Source: Actinomadura viridilutea (GTDB taxonomy: Bacteria > Actinomycetota > Actinomycetes > Streptosporangiales > Streptosporangiaceae). Taken from it: a DNA stretch of 64,000 bases. The DNA is taken from assembly GCA_003001795.1 (NCBI GenBank), contig PVNI01000009.1, positions 223,380-287,379 of the forward strand. Direction: 5' to 3'. A program made the translations under genes and the position numbers. Numbering within the stretch: position 1 is the stretch's first letter; every line of letters begins with the position of its first letter. Below the pieces are notes generated by a model, which saw only the letters and a program-made list of their open reading frames with translations, was not told the origin of the DNA and did not search any database. Below are positions 1 to 8,598 of the stretch, piece after piece.

Positions 1-412
1 GGCCGAGCTGGCCGCGGTGCTCGCGCACGAGCGCGCCCACGCCCGCGAGCGGCACGACCTGGTGCTGCTGCCGTTCGCGTCGCTGCGCCAGGTCTTTCCG
101 CAGATCCGGCTGGTCGGACGGTGCCTGGACGCGGTCGAGCTGCTCATCGAGATGGCCGCCGACGACCGCGCCCGGCGGCACCGCGCGCCCAAGGAGCTGG
201 CCACCGCGCTGCTGCGGTTCGCCGCCGCCCGCCCGGCGGCCGCCCCGTCCGGCGCCCTCGGCGTCGCGTCCGCCGACGACATGCCGGTGATGGCCCGGGT
301 GAACCGGCTGCTGCAGCCGGTGCCGGTGAGCCGCCCCACCCGGATCGCCGCGACGCTCGCCATCCCGCTGCTCGCGCTCGGACCGCTGGCGCTCTACACC
401 CTGCCGCACTGA
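1..412 (+). CDS. M56/BlaR1-type membrane metallopeptidase, 3' part only
   Basis: The reading frame is open from base 2, so the start lies outside the window; 136 codons are visible. Near the window edge it encodes AHERAH, the HExxH zinc-protease signature of the M48/M56 group. A helix follows with a second acidic patch (EMAADDRARRH) that resembles the third-ligand region of M56 peptidases. It ends in a hydrophobic segment (about IAATLAIPLLALGPLALY) typical of the last membrane helix of actinobacterial BlaR-like M56 proteins. Such genes usually follow a BlaI/MecI-type repressor, which would be upstream and out of view. M48 is the alternative; the C-terminal helix favours M56. Confidence 0.75.
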   Translation, partial: AELAAVLAHERAHARERHDLVLLPFASLRQVFPQIRLVGRCLDAVELLIEMAADDRARRHRAPKELATALLRFAAARPAAAPSGALGVASADDMPVMARVNRLLQPVPVSRPTRIAATLAIPLLALGPLALYTLPH

Positions 413-497
413 CCCCCGAGCGGGCCGCACCTTCGATCGTCTCGAACGTGTGCTGCCCGGCCGATGATCTCGCGGGCCGCCGTGCGGTCGGCGGGGC

Positions 498-523
498 CCT
501 CGCGCACGGCGCCGCGCGCGAGG
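498..523. terminator. GC-rich hairpin between convergent genes
   Basis: CCTCGCGC (498-505) pairs with GCGCGAGG (516-523) around a 10-nt loop. It lies between the convergent M56 and MFS genes and could end transcription from both sides. There is no U-tract, which is usual in high-GC actinobacteria. Confidence 0.4.
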
Positions 524-532
524 CGCCGACGG

Positions 533-2008
533 TCAGCTCCGCCCCTCGGCCGGGGCGCGGCGCAGGACGAGCAGCCCCAGCACGATGGCCGCGACCAGCA
601 GGCCGGCGCCGACGCCGAAGGCCAGCCGGAAGCCGCCGGTCAACGCCAGCGCCTCGGGCACGCCGTCGTCGCGCAGATGCGCGGTCCGGGAGGCGGCGAA
701 CGCCGCCAGGACGGCGACGCCGAGCGCGGCGCCGATCTGCTGGGTGGTGTTGAACACGCCGGACGCCGCCCCCGCGTCGTCCTGCCCCGCGCTCGACATG
801 CCCAGGGCGGTCAGCGCGGGCAGCGCCAGGCCGAAACCGCCCAGCAGCAGTGTCACGGGCAGCACGTGGGTGGCATAGGCGGTGTCCACGGACAGGCGCG
901 TCAGCAGCGCGTAGCCGGCGACCATGATGATCAGGCCGGACACCAGGACGGCGCGCTCGCCGAACCGGGCGATCAGGCGCCCGGACACCGTCAGCGAGAC
1001 GCCCCCGATGACGACCGCCGCGGGCATCAGGGCCAGGCCGGTCTCGGTGGCGTCGTAGCCCCGCACCTGCTGCAGGTAGAGCGCCATGTGGATCTGGAAG
1101 CCGAACATCGCCGCGACCAGCAGCATCTGCACCGCGTTGGCGCCCCACACGTTGCGGACGCGCAGGATCCGCAGCGGCATCAGGGGAGCGGCGGCGGTCG
1201 CCTGACGGGCGACGAACGCGGCCAGCAGCGCCAGCGATCCGGCGGCCAGGCCGAGCGTGCGCGCGGACGCCCAGCCGTGCGCCTCGATCTGGACGATCGT
1301 GTAGACGGTGAGCATCCCCCCGGCGGTGATGAGCGCGCCGCCGGACGCGTCGGCGCCGCGTCGCAGCCCGATCCCGGGGTCGTCGGCGAGCAGCCGGACC
1401 GTCCCGACGATCGCCAGCAGCCCGATCGGGACGTTGATGAAGAACACCCATCGCCAGCCGAACGCGTCGGTGAGCAGACCGCCGAGCGCCGCTCCGAGCG
1501 CGGCGCCGGTCGCGCCGGTGAAGGCGTAGGCGCCGATGGCCCGGCCCCGCTCGCCCGGGTCGGTGAACAGCGTCACGATGATGCCGAGGGAGACGGCGGA
1601 GGCCAGCGCGCCTCCGACGCCCTGCGCGAACCGGGCGGCGACCAGCATGGCGGGCGTGGCGGCCAGGGCGCACAGCACGGAGGCGGCGGTGAACACCGCC
1701 AGCCCGGTCAGCAGCACCCGGCGGCGCCCCGCCAGATCGCCCAGCCGGCCGGCGAGCAGCAGCAGGCCGCCGAACGTGATCATGTAGGCGTTGATCGTCC
1801 AGGTCAGGCCGGACGGGCTGAACCCCAGGTCGGACTGGATGGCGGGCAGCGCCACGGTGACGATCGACCCGTCCAGGACGATCATCAGGTACGCCGTGCA
1901 CAGCACGGTCAGCGCGTACCAGCGGCGCCGGGACGTCGGCGGGGCGCCGTCGCGGGACCCGGCGGCGGAGCGCGCGGCGGCCGCCGCCTCGGGGGCGGTG
2001 TCGGACAT
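533..2008 (-). CDS. DHA2-family MFS drug efflux transporter (14 TM)
   Basis: This 491-residue protein has the size and hydrophobic pattern of 14-helix EmrB/QacA (DHA2) drug:proton antiporters. The first helix follows RRRWYALTVLCTAYLMIVLD, with the D-G-S-I-V-T-V-A-L-P helix-1 motif. Motif A is visible as GRLGDLAGRRRVLLTG, and motif C-like glycine-rich helices follow (GATGAALGAALGG). It is exported to the cytoplasmic membrane and probably expels hydrophobic toxicants. The ATG at 2008 has a good upstream AGGAGAG. A marR gene lies just upstream on the same strand, and a perfect inverted repeat sits in the 118-bp gap, so it is most likely a MarR-repressed pump. The substrate cannot be inferred. 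Confidence 0.9.
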   Translation of the reverse strand: MSDTAPEAAAAARSAAGSRDGAPPTSRRRWYALTVLCTAYLMIVLDGSIVTVALPAIQSDLGFSPSGLTWTINAYMITFGGLLLLAGRLGDLAGRRRVLLTGLAVFTAASVLCALAATPAMLVAARFAQGVGGALASAVSLGIIVTLFTDPGERGRAIGAYAFTGATGAALGAALGGLLTDAFGWRWVFFINVPIGLLAIVGTVRLLADDPGIGLRRGADASGGALITAGGMLTVYTIVQIEAHGWASARTLGLAAGSLALLAAFVARQATAAAPLMPLRILRVRNVWGANAVQMLLVAAMFGFQIHMALYLQQVRGYDATETGLALMPAAVVIGGVSLTVSGRLIARFGERAVLVSGLIIMVAGYALLTRLSVDTAYATHVLPVTLLLGGFGLALPALTALGMSSAGQDDAGAASGVFNTTQQIGAALGVAVLAAFAASRTAHLRDDGVPEALALTGGFRLAFGVGAGLLVAAIVLGLLVLRRAPAEGRS

Positions 2009-2072
2009 GGTCCTCTCCTGTCGGTCGTCGACCTGTCGGTTGTCGACGCGGACGTGCGATGACAGGAGAGAC

Positions 2073-2108
2073 GGTAGCAGATCGTCCGCTAGTAGACGAT
2101 CTGCTACC
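2073..2108. promoter_or_regulatory. Perfect 14-bp inverted repeat, MarR operator candidate
   Basis: GGTAGCAGATCGTC (2073-2086) and its exact reverse complement GACGATCTGCTACC (2095-2108) are separated by 8 bp. The repeat lies between marR and the MFS gene, about 65 bp before the pump's start. Part of it (2088-2103) recurs upstream of marR itself. No transcription terminator is expected here, so operator is the better reading. Confidence 0.75.
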
Positions 2109-2126
2109 GAACTATTTTCTCGGCGG

Positions 2127-2603
2127 TCAGGCCGTGCGCTCGCGCGGGCGCCGGCAGGCGGCGGCGTCCACCGGTTCGGCCAGATGGCCGTCGGCCAGAC
2201 GCCGCATGGCCCGCAGGAACGCCTCGCGCTCGTCCTCGGGCAGCGCCTCCAGCAGCGCGCCGTGCACCCGGTCGACGATCTCCTGGCCGCGCGCGGCGAT
2301 CTCGGCGCCCCGCTCGGTCACCGCCACGATCCGGGCGCGCCGGTCGCGGCGGGAGGGGCGGCGCTCGGCGTAGCCGGCCTTCTCCAGCGCGTCGATCGTG
2401 GCCACCATCGTGGTCTTGTCCATGTCGGTGAGCTCGGCCAGCTGGATCTGGGTGCGCTCCTCCTCCAAGGCGCGGACGAGCACGCATTGCATGCGCGGGG
2501 TCAGTCCGATCTCGGCGAGCGCCGCCGTCACCTGGGTCTTCAGCACATGGCTGTTGTGGCTGAACAAGTAGGACAGATCGGGGGTCGCTCGCCTGAGGGT
2601 CAT
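2127..2603 (-). CDS. MarR-family repressor of the adjacent MFS pump
   Basis: A 158-residue winged-helix protein of standard MarR length. The recognition helix region reads IQLAELTDMDKTTMVATIDA and is followed by the wing AGYAERRPSRRDRRARIVAVT, with the D-R-R-x-R signature. It probably binds as a dimer to the inverted repeat downstream and to a related half site next to its own start, releasing DNA when a phenolic or drug ligand binds. The ATG at 2603 is chosen because the protein then starts at the usual N-terminal helix. Adjacent gene order (marR, then MFS, same strand) supports a local autoregulated efflux unit. Confidence 0.88.
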   Translation of the reverse strand: MTLRRATPDLSYLFSHNSHVLKTQVTAALAEIGLTPRMQCVLVRALEEERTQIQLAELTDMDKTTMVATIDALEKAGYAERRPSRRDRRARIVAVTERGAEIAARGQEIVDRVHGALLEALPEDEREAFLRAMRRLADGHLAEPVDAAACRRPRERTA

Positions 2604-2619
2604 GCGTCCAGGGTAGTTC

Positions 2620-2635
2620 GCGAGCAGACGATCCG
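2620..2635. promoter_or_regulatory. Second copy of the MarR half-site next to marR start
   Basis: GCGAGCAGACGATCCG at 2620-2635 matches 13 of 16 positions of GCTAGTAGACGATCTG at 2088-2103. It lies 17 bp upstream of the marR start codon, where binding would block its promoter, suggesting autoregulation. Confidence 0.5.
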
Positions 2636-2652
2636 GCCGACGACCTGTTCCG

Positions 2653-3249
2653 TCAGGCGGCGGCGGTCACCCTGGGCGCGGTGCGGACGACCTCGTCGAT
2701 GAACCCGTACTCCTTGGCCTCCTCGGCGGTGAAGAACCGGTCGCGGTCCGAGTCGGCCTCGATGCGCTCGATCGGCTGGCCGGTGTGCTGGGCGATCAGG
2801 TCCAGGACGAGGCGCTTGGTGTAGCGCATGTTCTCCGCCTGAATGCGCACGTCCGACGCGGTGCCCGCGACGCCGCCGGACGGCTGGTGCATCAGGATCC
2901 GCGCGTGCGGCAGCGCGTAGCGCTTCCCGGGCGTCCCGGCGCTCAGCAGGAACTGGCCCATGGACGCGGCGAACCCCAGCGCGACCGTCGAGACGTCGTT
3001 CGGCACGTACTGCATGACGTCGTAGATCGCCATCCCGGCGGTGATCGACCCGCCGGGGGAGTTGATGTAGAGGGTGATGTCGCGGCGCCGGTCCTCCGCC
3101 GACAGCAGCAGCATCTCGGCGCAGATCCGGTTGGCGATGGCGTCGTCCACCTGCTGTCCGAGGAAGACGATGCGCTCGCGCAGGAGCCGCTGGAACACCG
3201 GGTCGGCGCCCGGCGGCGTCTCGTCCTTCGTCGCCATGGTCACGGTCAT
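2653..3249 (-). CDS. clpP: ClpP-family ATP-dependent protease proteolytic subunit
   Basis: A 198-residue serine peptidase of the ClpP barrel. The catalytic triad is visible: Ser96 in GFAASMG, His121 in ILMHQPSGG and Asp170 in SDRDRFF. The hydrophobic-cleft and handle sequences (YINSPGGSITAGMAIYD) are typical. It would degrade proteins fed by ClpX or ClpC in the cytoplasm. It stands alone, without clpX or a second clpP, so it is probably an accessory paralogue (ClpP3-like) and not the housekeeping pair. The ATG at 3249 has GAAGGG 4 nt upstream; an internal ATG at 3237 is an alternative. It diverges from a LysR gene. Confidence 0.93.
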   Translation of the reverse strand: MTVTMATKDETPPGADPVFQRLLRERIVFLGQQVDDAIANRICAEMLLLSAEDRRRDITLYINSPGGSITAGMAIYDVMQYVPNDVSTVALGFAASMGQFLLSAGTPGKRYALPHARILMHQPSGGVAGTASDVRIQAENMRYTKRLVLDLIAQHTGQPIERIEADSDRDRFFTAEEAKEYGFIDEVVRTAPRVTAAA

Positions 3250-3322
3250 GCCCTTCAGCAAAGCCGCGCGCGGCCCGCGGCGTCCAACAGCTTGTGCCCG
3301 CCGATTGACAACCGCCGGTGGA

Positions 3323-3328
3323 TAGTCT
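3323..3328 (+). promoter_or_regulatory. -10 box for leaderless LysR gene
   Basis: TAGTCT ends 6 nt before the GTG at 3335, the spacing of actinobacterial leaderless promoters. A TTGACA lies at 3305-3310, but the 12-bp spacer is too short for a standard -35, so only the -10 is called. Confidence 0.45.
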
Positions 3329-3334
3329 GGGCGT

Positions 3335-4267
3335 GTGGACGTGGACCTCCGGCTCGTGCGGGCCTTCGTCGCCGCCGCGGAGGAGATGCACTTCGGGCGC
3401 GCGGCCGCCCGGCTGTTCCTCACGCAGCAGGCCCTGTCCAAGCGCATCCGCAGGCTGGAGGAGGAGCTGGCGGTGCCGCTGTTCGAGCGCACCACGCGCC
3501 GGGTCGAGCTCACCCCGGAGGGCCGCCGCTTCCTGCCGCCGGCCAGGGACGCGCTCGCCGCCTTCGACGCGGCCGTCGCGTCGGTGCGCGAAACCGCCCA
3601 GCGGCTGCGCGTCGACGTCTTCGACGAGCGGTTCACGCCGATGAGGCTGCTGCGCGACCTGGTGGAGCGCGACCCGTCGCTGCGCATCGAACCCAGCATG
3701 CGCCAGGGCTTGGCGGTGGCGCTGCCCGCTCTGCGCGCCCGCGAGATCGACGCCGCGTTCGGGCAGATCATGGACCTTCCCGGGCCGCTGCCGCCGGAGC
3801 TGGCGCACCGCCTGGTGCACCTGGAGCCGATGCACGCGTTCGTCCCGCTCGACCATCCGCTGGCGTCCCGGGACGCGATGCGCCCGTCGGAGCTGCCGGG
3901 CATCGCCATGCCCGACCCGGGCGGCGCGAGCGAGGCGCGCGCCTACCTCACCGGCCTCGCCCGCCGCTTCGGCGTGCCGATCCGCTTCTGCGAACCGGCG
4001 GTCGGCCGCCGCCACTACGTCGAGCTGGTGCGCCGCGAGAAGCGCGACGTGGCGCTCGGCGAGGCCTCGATCGAGATCCCGCCCGACTCCGGCCTGCACC
4101 GCATCCGGCTCGTCGACCCGGTGCCGCTCGCGCCGTGGTCGGTGGTGTGGCACCGCGGCAACACCGGCCCGCTGCTGCGCCGGATGCTGCGGCTGCTGCC
4201 CGCGCCGGCCCCGCCGCCGCCCGACGACCCGGACCACTGGGTTCCCGACGCCTACCGGACCGCCTAG
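3335..4267 (+). CDS. LysR-family transcriptional regulator
   Basis: A 310-residue LTTR. The N-terminal winged helix is clear (LRLVRAFVAAAEEMHFGRAA, then TQQALSKRIRRLEEELAVPLFERT), and a co-inducer domain of the PBP2 type follows. No ribosome binding site precedes the GTG at 3335; a TANNNT box 6 nt upstream suggests a leaderless mRNA. LysR genes commonly control a divergent neighbour, here clpP, but no T-N11-A box pair could be assigned with confidence. The co-inducer is unknown. Confidence 0.88.
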   Translation: MDVDLRLVRAFVAAAEEMHFGRAAARLFLTQQALSKRIRRLEEELAVPLFERTTRRVELTPEGRRFLPPARDALAAFDAAVASVRETAQRLRVDVFDERFTPMRLLRDLVERDPSLRIEPSMRQGLAVALPALRAREIDAAFGQIMDLPGPLPPELAHRLVHLEPMHAFVPLDHPLASRDAMRPSELPGIAMPDPGGASEARAYLTGLARRFGVPIRFCEPAVGRRHYVELVRREKRDVALGEASIEIPPDSGLHRIRLVDPVPLAPWSVVWHRGNTGPLLRRMLRLLPAPAPPPPDDPDHWVPDAYRTA

Positions 4268-4686
4268 CTGTCCGCATTCGGCCATCGCCGGGTGATCCAC
4301 CGACGTGCCGTCCCACGTGGACTCCATCTGGCTGTGCGGCGGCGTCGCCCGCGAGAACTAGGCGGCGCCCGCGAGAACTAGGCGGCGCCTGCGAGAACGG
4401 CGCGGCGCCGGGCGCGACCGCCGTACCGGCCTTACCCGCGCGGAACAGGACTGTGCCGTCCGGACGGCGGCCACAGTCCGCCAACGGTCTTCCCGCTCCG
4501 CGGCCGACCATCGAAGGTGGTCAACGGGTGTCGGGACTGCGGGGAGGCCACGTCCATGGTCAAGGCCGGTGTCGGCGTTGCGCGCACATCCGGGGAGCAC
4601 GCGTCCGCGGGCGGTGAGGCGGGCCGGTGAGGCGGCGGCTGCGGAGGCGGACGCGGACCGCCGGACGGAGGCGCCGCGCCGAGCCG
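4268..4686. other. Intergenic stretch with short tandem repeats
   Basis: About 420 bp without a convincing gene. It contains the 20-bp tandem repeat at 4341-4398. Reading frames here lack ribosome binding sites and recognisable products. Confidence 0.5.
4341..4398. repeat. Tandem 20-bp repeat, 2.9 copies
   Basis: The unit GGCGGCGCCCGCGAGAACTA is seen at 4361-4380, with near-identical copies at 4341-4360 (one change) and 4381-4398 (one change, truncated). The period of 20 bp does not keep a reading frame. It may be slippage-derived, or a stacked binding site upstream of the ABC exporter gene. Confidence 0.75.
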
Positions 4687-6654
4687 GTGACGGACGACCT
4701 GGGCCCCAAGCTCGCCGAGCACGCCTGGTACGGCAAGACCACCGAGCTTTCGGAAACGGGCCTGGTCACCATGGCGCGGCGGCTGCCCGCGCTGATCGGC
4801 CAGGTGATGGCCCTGGCGTGGCAAGCGGCTCGGCGCGACCTGATCGCCACGGTGGCGCTCAACGTCCTCGTCGGAGTGTTCACGGCGTTCGGCCTGCTGG
4901 CGACGACGGGCGTGCTGACGGCGCTGTTCGCCGCGGGCCCCACCCCCGAGCGGGTGCGCGCGGCGGCCCCGGCGCTGCTGCTGGTCGGGGCGGCCGTCGC
5001 GGTGCGCGGGGCGTTCGCGGCGGCGGCGCAGTGGGCGCAGGCGCGGCTGCGGCCCCAGGTGGAGCAGATCGTCGAGCGGCGCCTGTACGAGGCGACGACC
5101 GCCGTCGAGCTGGCGTCCTTCGACGACGCCGACTTCCAGGACCACCTCCACCGCGCGCGGATGCGCGGCGTCGACTCGGCCCCGTCGATGGTGGACAACG
5201 CCGTCGACCTGTTCACCGCCGCGGTGGGCGTCGCGGCGGCGGCCGGCGCGCTCGGCGTGCTGCACCCGGTGCTCCTGCCGATGCTGCTGTCGACCGCCCT
5301 GCCCGAAGGATGGGCCGCGGTGCGCGCGGCCCGGCTCGGATACCTCACGCAGCTCGGCGTGGTGGAGGTCCGCCGCCGCGGCTGGATCATGACGGAGCTG
5401 ATGACCGAGCGCGTCCACGCCGCGGAGGTGCGGTCGTTCACCGTCCGGGACTTCCTGCTGCGTCAGCACGGCGTCCTCGCCGACCGCCTCCGCCGCGTGA
5501 TGCTGGGGCTGGCCCGCCGGCAGACCATGGCCCGCGTGTGGGGCGACGTGCTCAAGGGCGTGGCGACGGCGCTGATGTACACCGCCCTCGGCCTGCTGCT
5601 GTGGCGGGGCGTCATGCCTCTCGCGGTCGCCGGGACGGCGGTGCTGGCCATCCGCACCGGCCAGCAGTCCCTGATCAACCTGATCCACGCCCTGAACCGC
5701 TGCTACGAGGACGGCCTGTACTTCAGCGATTACGTGAGCTTCTGCCGGACGGCCGAAGCCCGCATGCGGCGTCCGCGGACCGTCCCCGACCCGCGCCGAG
5801 AGCACGGCACCGTGGAGGCGCTGCGGCGGTTCCGGGAGATCGTCGTGGAGGGGGTCACGTTCTTCTACCCGGGCAGCGACACCCCCTCCCTGCGCGACGT
5901 GTCGGTGCGGCTGCGCCGCGGCGAGATCGTCGCGCTGGTCGGGGAGAACGGCTCGGGCAAGACCACGCTCGCCAAGATCCTCGCGGGCCTGTACGAGCCG
6001 CAGCGGGGCCAGGTGCGCTGGGACGGTCTGCGGGTCGCCGACCTGGACCCCGAGGACCTGCGCCGCGCCATCGCCGTCGTCGCCCAGGACCACACCCACT
6101 GGCCGATGACCGCCGCCGACAACATCGCGATGGGCGACGACCTGACCGCCGACGGCGTCCGGGCCGCGGTGGAGCGGGCGGCCGCCGCGTCCGGCGCCGA
6201 CCGGGTGATCGCGACGTTGCCGCACGGGCTCGGCACCCTGCTCGACAAGCGGTTCGCCGACGGGCGGGAGCTGTCGGGCGGGCAGTGGCAGCGGCTCGCG
6301 GCGGCGCGCGGCTTCTACCGGGACGCGCCGCTGCTGATCTGCGACGAGCCCACCGCCGCGCTGGACGCCCGCGCCGAGCACCGCCTGTTCGAGGAGATCC
6401 GCCGGCACGCCGCCGCCCGCGACCGCACCGTCCTGCTGATCACCCACCGGCTGGCCAGCGTCCGGCTCGCCGACCGCATCTACGTCCTGGCCGGCGGCCG
6501 CGTCATCGAACACGGCGACCACCGGAGCCTGATGGCCCTCGGCGGCGTGTACGCCGAGCTCTACGAGCTGCAGGCCGCCGCCTACCGCTCGCCGGACGGG
6601 GACGTCGCCCGCCCGAACGCCGGCGGCGCCCGCCGTCCCCGTGCCGAGGCATGA
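4687..6654 (+). CDS. ABC exporter, fused membrane and ATPase domains
   Basis: A 655-residue half-transporter. Residues about 30-330 hold an exporter-type membrane domain with hydrophobic helices. The C-terminal ATPase has Walker A GENGSGKTT (about 419-427), signature LSGGQWQ (about 529), Walker B LLICDEP and the H-loop THRL. It should dimerise and export a substrate across the membrane. The GTG at 4687 (MTDDLGPKLAEHAW) is preferred over the upstream GTG at 4627, because the added residues are an arginine-rich low-complexity run. The type resembles peptide or antibiotic self-resistance exporters, but no biosynthetic gene is adjacent, so the substrate is unknown. Confidence 0.88.
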   Translation: MTDDLGPKLAEHAWYGKTTELSETGLVTMARRLPALIGQVMALAWQAARRDLIATVALNVLVGVFTAFGLLATTGVLTALFAAGPTPERVRAAAPALLLVGAAVAVRGAFAAAAQWAQARLRPQVEQIVERRLYEATTAVELASFDDADFQDHLHRARMRGVDSAPSMVDNAVDLFTAAVGVAAAAGALGVLHPVLLPMLLSTALPEGWAAVRAARLGYLTQLGVVEVRRRGWIMTELMTERVHAAEVRSFTVRDFLLRQHGVLADRLRRVMLGLARRQTMARVWGDVLKGVATALMYTALGLLLWRGVMPLAVAGTAVLAIRTGQQSLINLIHALNRCYEDGLYFSDYVSFCRTAEARMRRPRTVPDPRREHGTVEALRRFREIVVEGVTFFYPGSDTPSLRDVSVRLRRGEIVALVGENGSGKTTLAKILAGLYEPQRGQVRWDGLRVADLDPEDLRRAIAVVAQDHTHWPMTAADNIAMGDDLTADGVRAAVERAAAASGADRVIATLPHGLGTLLDKRFADGRELSGGQWQRLAAARGFYRDAPLLICDEPTAALDARAEHRLFEEIRRHAAARDRTVLLITHRLASVRLADRIYVLAGGRVIEHGDHRSLMALGGVYAELYELQAAAYRSPDGDVARPNAGGARRPRAEA

Positions 6655-6783
6655 GAGGCAGGCCGGCGATCATGAGTTCGGCCGTGCCCACCCCTCCCGC
6701 CGCGTAGGGCGGGCCACCGGCCTCGAGACACGCGCTCCGCGCCTGCGGCTCGGTCGTGGCATCGGTGCCGCTCCCTGCTTGTT

Positions 6784-6789
6784 TATGGT
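6784..6789 (+). promoter_or_regulatory. -10 box of a leaderless promoter
   Basis: TATGGT is followed by exactly 6 nt and then the ATG at 6796, with no Shine-Dalgarno sequence in between. This is the classic leaderless arrangement. Confidence 0.55.
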
Positions 6790-6795
6790 GAATTC

Positions 6796-7674
6796 ATGCG
6801 GGTTGCGGTCACGGGGGCGTCCGGGTTGATCGGGGCGGCGCTGACCCGGAGCCTGGAGGCCGACGGCCACGAGGTGCTGCGGCTGGTGCGCCGGGAGCCC
6901 GCGACGCCGCGGGAGGTCCGGTGGGATCCGGGCGGGGCGGTCGACGCCGAGGCGCTGGCCGGCGCGGACGCGGTCGTCCACCTGGCCGGGGCCGGGATCG
7001 GCGACCGCCGGTGGAACGCCGCCTACAAGCGGGAGATCCGCGACAGCCGGGTGCGCGGGACGCGGACGATCGCCCAGGCCGTGGCGCGGACGCGTCCGCG
7101 GGTGCTGGTGTGCGCGTCGGCGATCGGCTTCTACGGGGACACCGGCGACCGCGAGGTCGACGAGGACGCGCCCGTGGGCGGCGGGTTCCTGGCCGCCCTG
7201 GTCCGCGACTGGGAGGCCGCCGCGGCGCCGGCCCGGGAGGCGGGCGTGCGGGTCGCCCTCGCGCGCACCGGGATCGTCCTGGGCAAGGGCGGGCTGCTCG
7301 GCCGGACGCTGCCGCTGTTCCGGCTCGGACTGGGCGGCAGGCTCGGCAGCGGGCGGCAGTGGATGAGTTGGATCTCGCTCGACGACGAGGTGGCGGCGCT
7401 GCGGTTCCTCCTGGACGGCGACCTGGAGGGGCCGGTCAACCTGACGGGGCCGCGGCCGGTGACCAACGCCGAGTTCACCCGGGCGCTGGCGCGGGCGGTG
7501 CGGCGGCCCGCGGCGCTGGCGGTGCCCCGGACGGCGCTGCGCCTCGCGCTCGGCGAGTTCGCCGACGAAGGAGCGCTGATCAGCCAACGGGTGCTGCCCC
7601 GGAGGCTGCGCGAGGCGGGGTTCGCCTTCGCCCACGAGGACGTGGACGCGGCCCTCGCGGCCGCCCTCGCATAG
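6796..7674 (+). CDS. TIGR01777-family NAD(P)-dependent epimerase (YfcH-like)
   Basis: A 292-residue extended SDR. The N-terminal Rossmann motif is VTGASGLIGAALTRSL. The family-specific stretch GAGIGDRRWNAAYKREIRDSRV and the active-site region CASAIGFYGDTGD are both present. The C-terminal DUF1731-like segment (LPRRLREAGFAFAHEDVDAAL) completes the usual architecture. The family is linked to sugar-nucleotide or cell-division-associated functions, but its substrate is not established. Probable leaderless translation from ATG 6796. Confidence 0.88.
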   Translation: MRVAVTGASGLIGAALTRSLEADGHEVLRLVRREPATPREVRWDPGGAVDAEALAGADAVVHLAGAGIGDRRWNAAYKREIRDSRVRGTRTIAQAVARTRPRVLVCASAIGFYGDTGDREVDEDAPVGGGFLAALVRDWEAAAAPAREAGVRVALARTGIVLGKGGLLGRTLPLFRLGLGGRLGSGRQWMSWISLDDEVAALRFLLDGDLEGPVNLTGPRPVTNAEFTRALARAVRRPAALAVPRTALRLALGEFADEGALISQRVLPRRLREAGFAFAHEDVDAALAAALA

Positions 7675-7797
7675 CGGGCGCCCGGAACGCGGCGAAGGCC
7701 GCAGCGGGGGATGACGGGAACGCTTTGGAGGGAGTTGGCTCTCATCGGGACGATCTCGGGCGAGGGTCTCGGCGTCCCATTCCCCGGAGGGAAGCGC

Positions 7798-8583
7798 ATG
7801 GTGTCGATCGTCGAGGCCGCGGTCAAGGCTCTCAAGAACGCGCAGCGGGGCCACCGGGAGGGCAGGGCGCGCCTGAAGGAATTGCGGGGTCCGCTGACCG
7901 AACTGGCCGATGAAGGGGATGTCCGGGCGCAGTACGCGCTGGGCGCCGTCGCCCTGGAACTGGACGACGCGCACACCGCGCTGCGCTACTGGACGCTGGC
8001 GGCCGAACAGGGCGACCCGGCGGCGCTGCGGGCGATCGGGCATCTGTACGCAGCCGGCCGGGGTGTTCCGCGCGACGTGGAGAAGGCGGCCGAACACTTC
8101 CGGTCCGCCGCCGCCGCGGGGGAGCACGGCGCCATGTACGACCTGGCGCTGCTCCATCTCAAGGAGGACGGGCTCGCCGGGCGCATGAGCCGGGACGAAG
8201 CGGCGTCCCTGCTGGAGACCGCCGCCGGGCACGGGCTGGCGGAGGCGGCCGTGGAGCTGGGCAATCTGCTCGCCGAGGACGGCCGGGACGACGAGGCGCT
8301 GCGGTGGTATCTGCGGGCCGCCCACGCCGGGCACGCGCGCGCCATGTTCGTGGCCGGGTGCTGGTACCGCGACGGGCACGGCACCGACCCCGATCCGGTG
8401 CAGGCCGTGCGGTGGTTCCTGGCGATGCTCGGCGCGGGGTGCGGGGACGGCGTGCACGAGGCGATCCAGCTCGCCGACTCCATGACCGACGAGGAGATCC
8501 GCCGGGCCGCCGAGCTCGCCGGGGATCCGATCTGCGGCGACGCCCTCGTCTCCACGGTGCGGGGACGCGCCCCGCTCGACTAG
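7798..8583 (+). CDS. Sel1/TPR-repeat protein
   Basis: A 261-residue solenoid protein. Sel1-like repeats are visible from about residue 40: AQYALGAVALELDD, ALRAIGHLYAAGRGVPRDVEKAAEHF, AMYDLALLHLKEDG, AMFVAGCWYRDGHGTDPDPVQAVRWF. These helix pairs typically serve as protein-interaction scaffolds. There is no signal peptide or catalytic motif. The ATG at 7798 is chosen because GGAGGGAAGCGC lies directly before it; an upstream ATG at 7711 lacks a ribosome binding site. No partner can be named. Confidence 0.82.
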   Translation: MVSIVEAAVKALKNAQRGHREGRARLKELRGPLTELADEGDVRAQYALGAVALELDDAHTALRYWTLAAEQGDPAALRAIGHLYAAGRGVPRDVEKAAEHFRSAAAAGEHGAMYDLALLHLKEDGLAGRMSRDEAASLLETAAGHGLAEAAVELGNLLAEDGRDDEALRWYLRAAHAGHARAMFVAGCWYRDGHGTDPDPVQAVRWFLAMLGAGCGDGVHEAIQLADSMTDEEIRRAAELAGDPICGDALVSTVRGRAPLD

Positions 8584-8598
8584 CGCTTTCGGCGCCGT

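Noticed and set aside
464..2062. 532-codon plus-strand ORF opposite the MFS gene
   Set aside because: It is an antisense shadow caused by high third-position G+C; the Arg/Gly/Gln-rich product lacks domains, while the minus-strand frame is a clear transporter.
3305..3310. TTGACA as a -35 box for the LysR gene
   Set aside because: The spacer to TAGTCT is only 12 bp, too short for a normal promoter; kept only as a note.
4341..4398. CRISPR-like repeats
   Set aside because: The units are directly tandem with no spacers, so this is a simple tandem repeat.
4432..6522. 696-codon minus-strand ORF opposite the ABC exporter
   Set aside because: No motifs and low-complexity composition; the plus-strand frame carries all ABC motifs.
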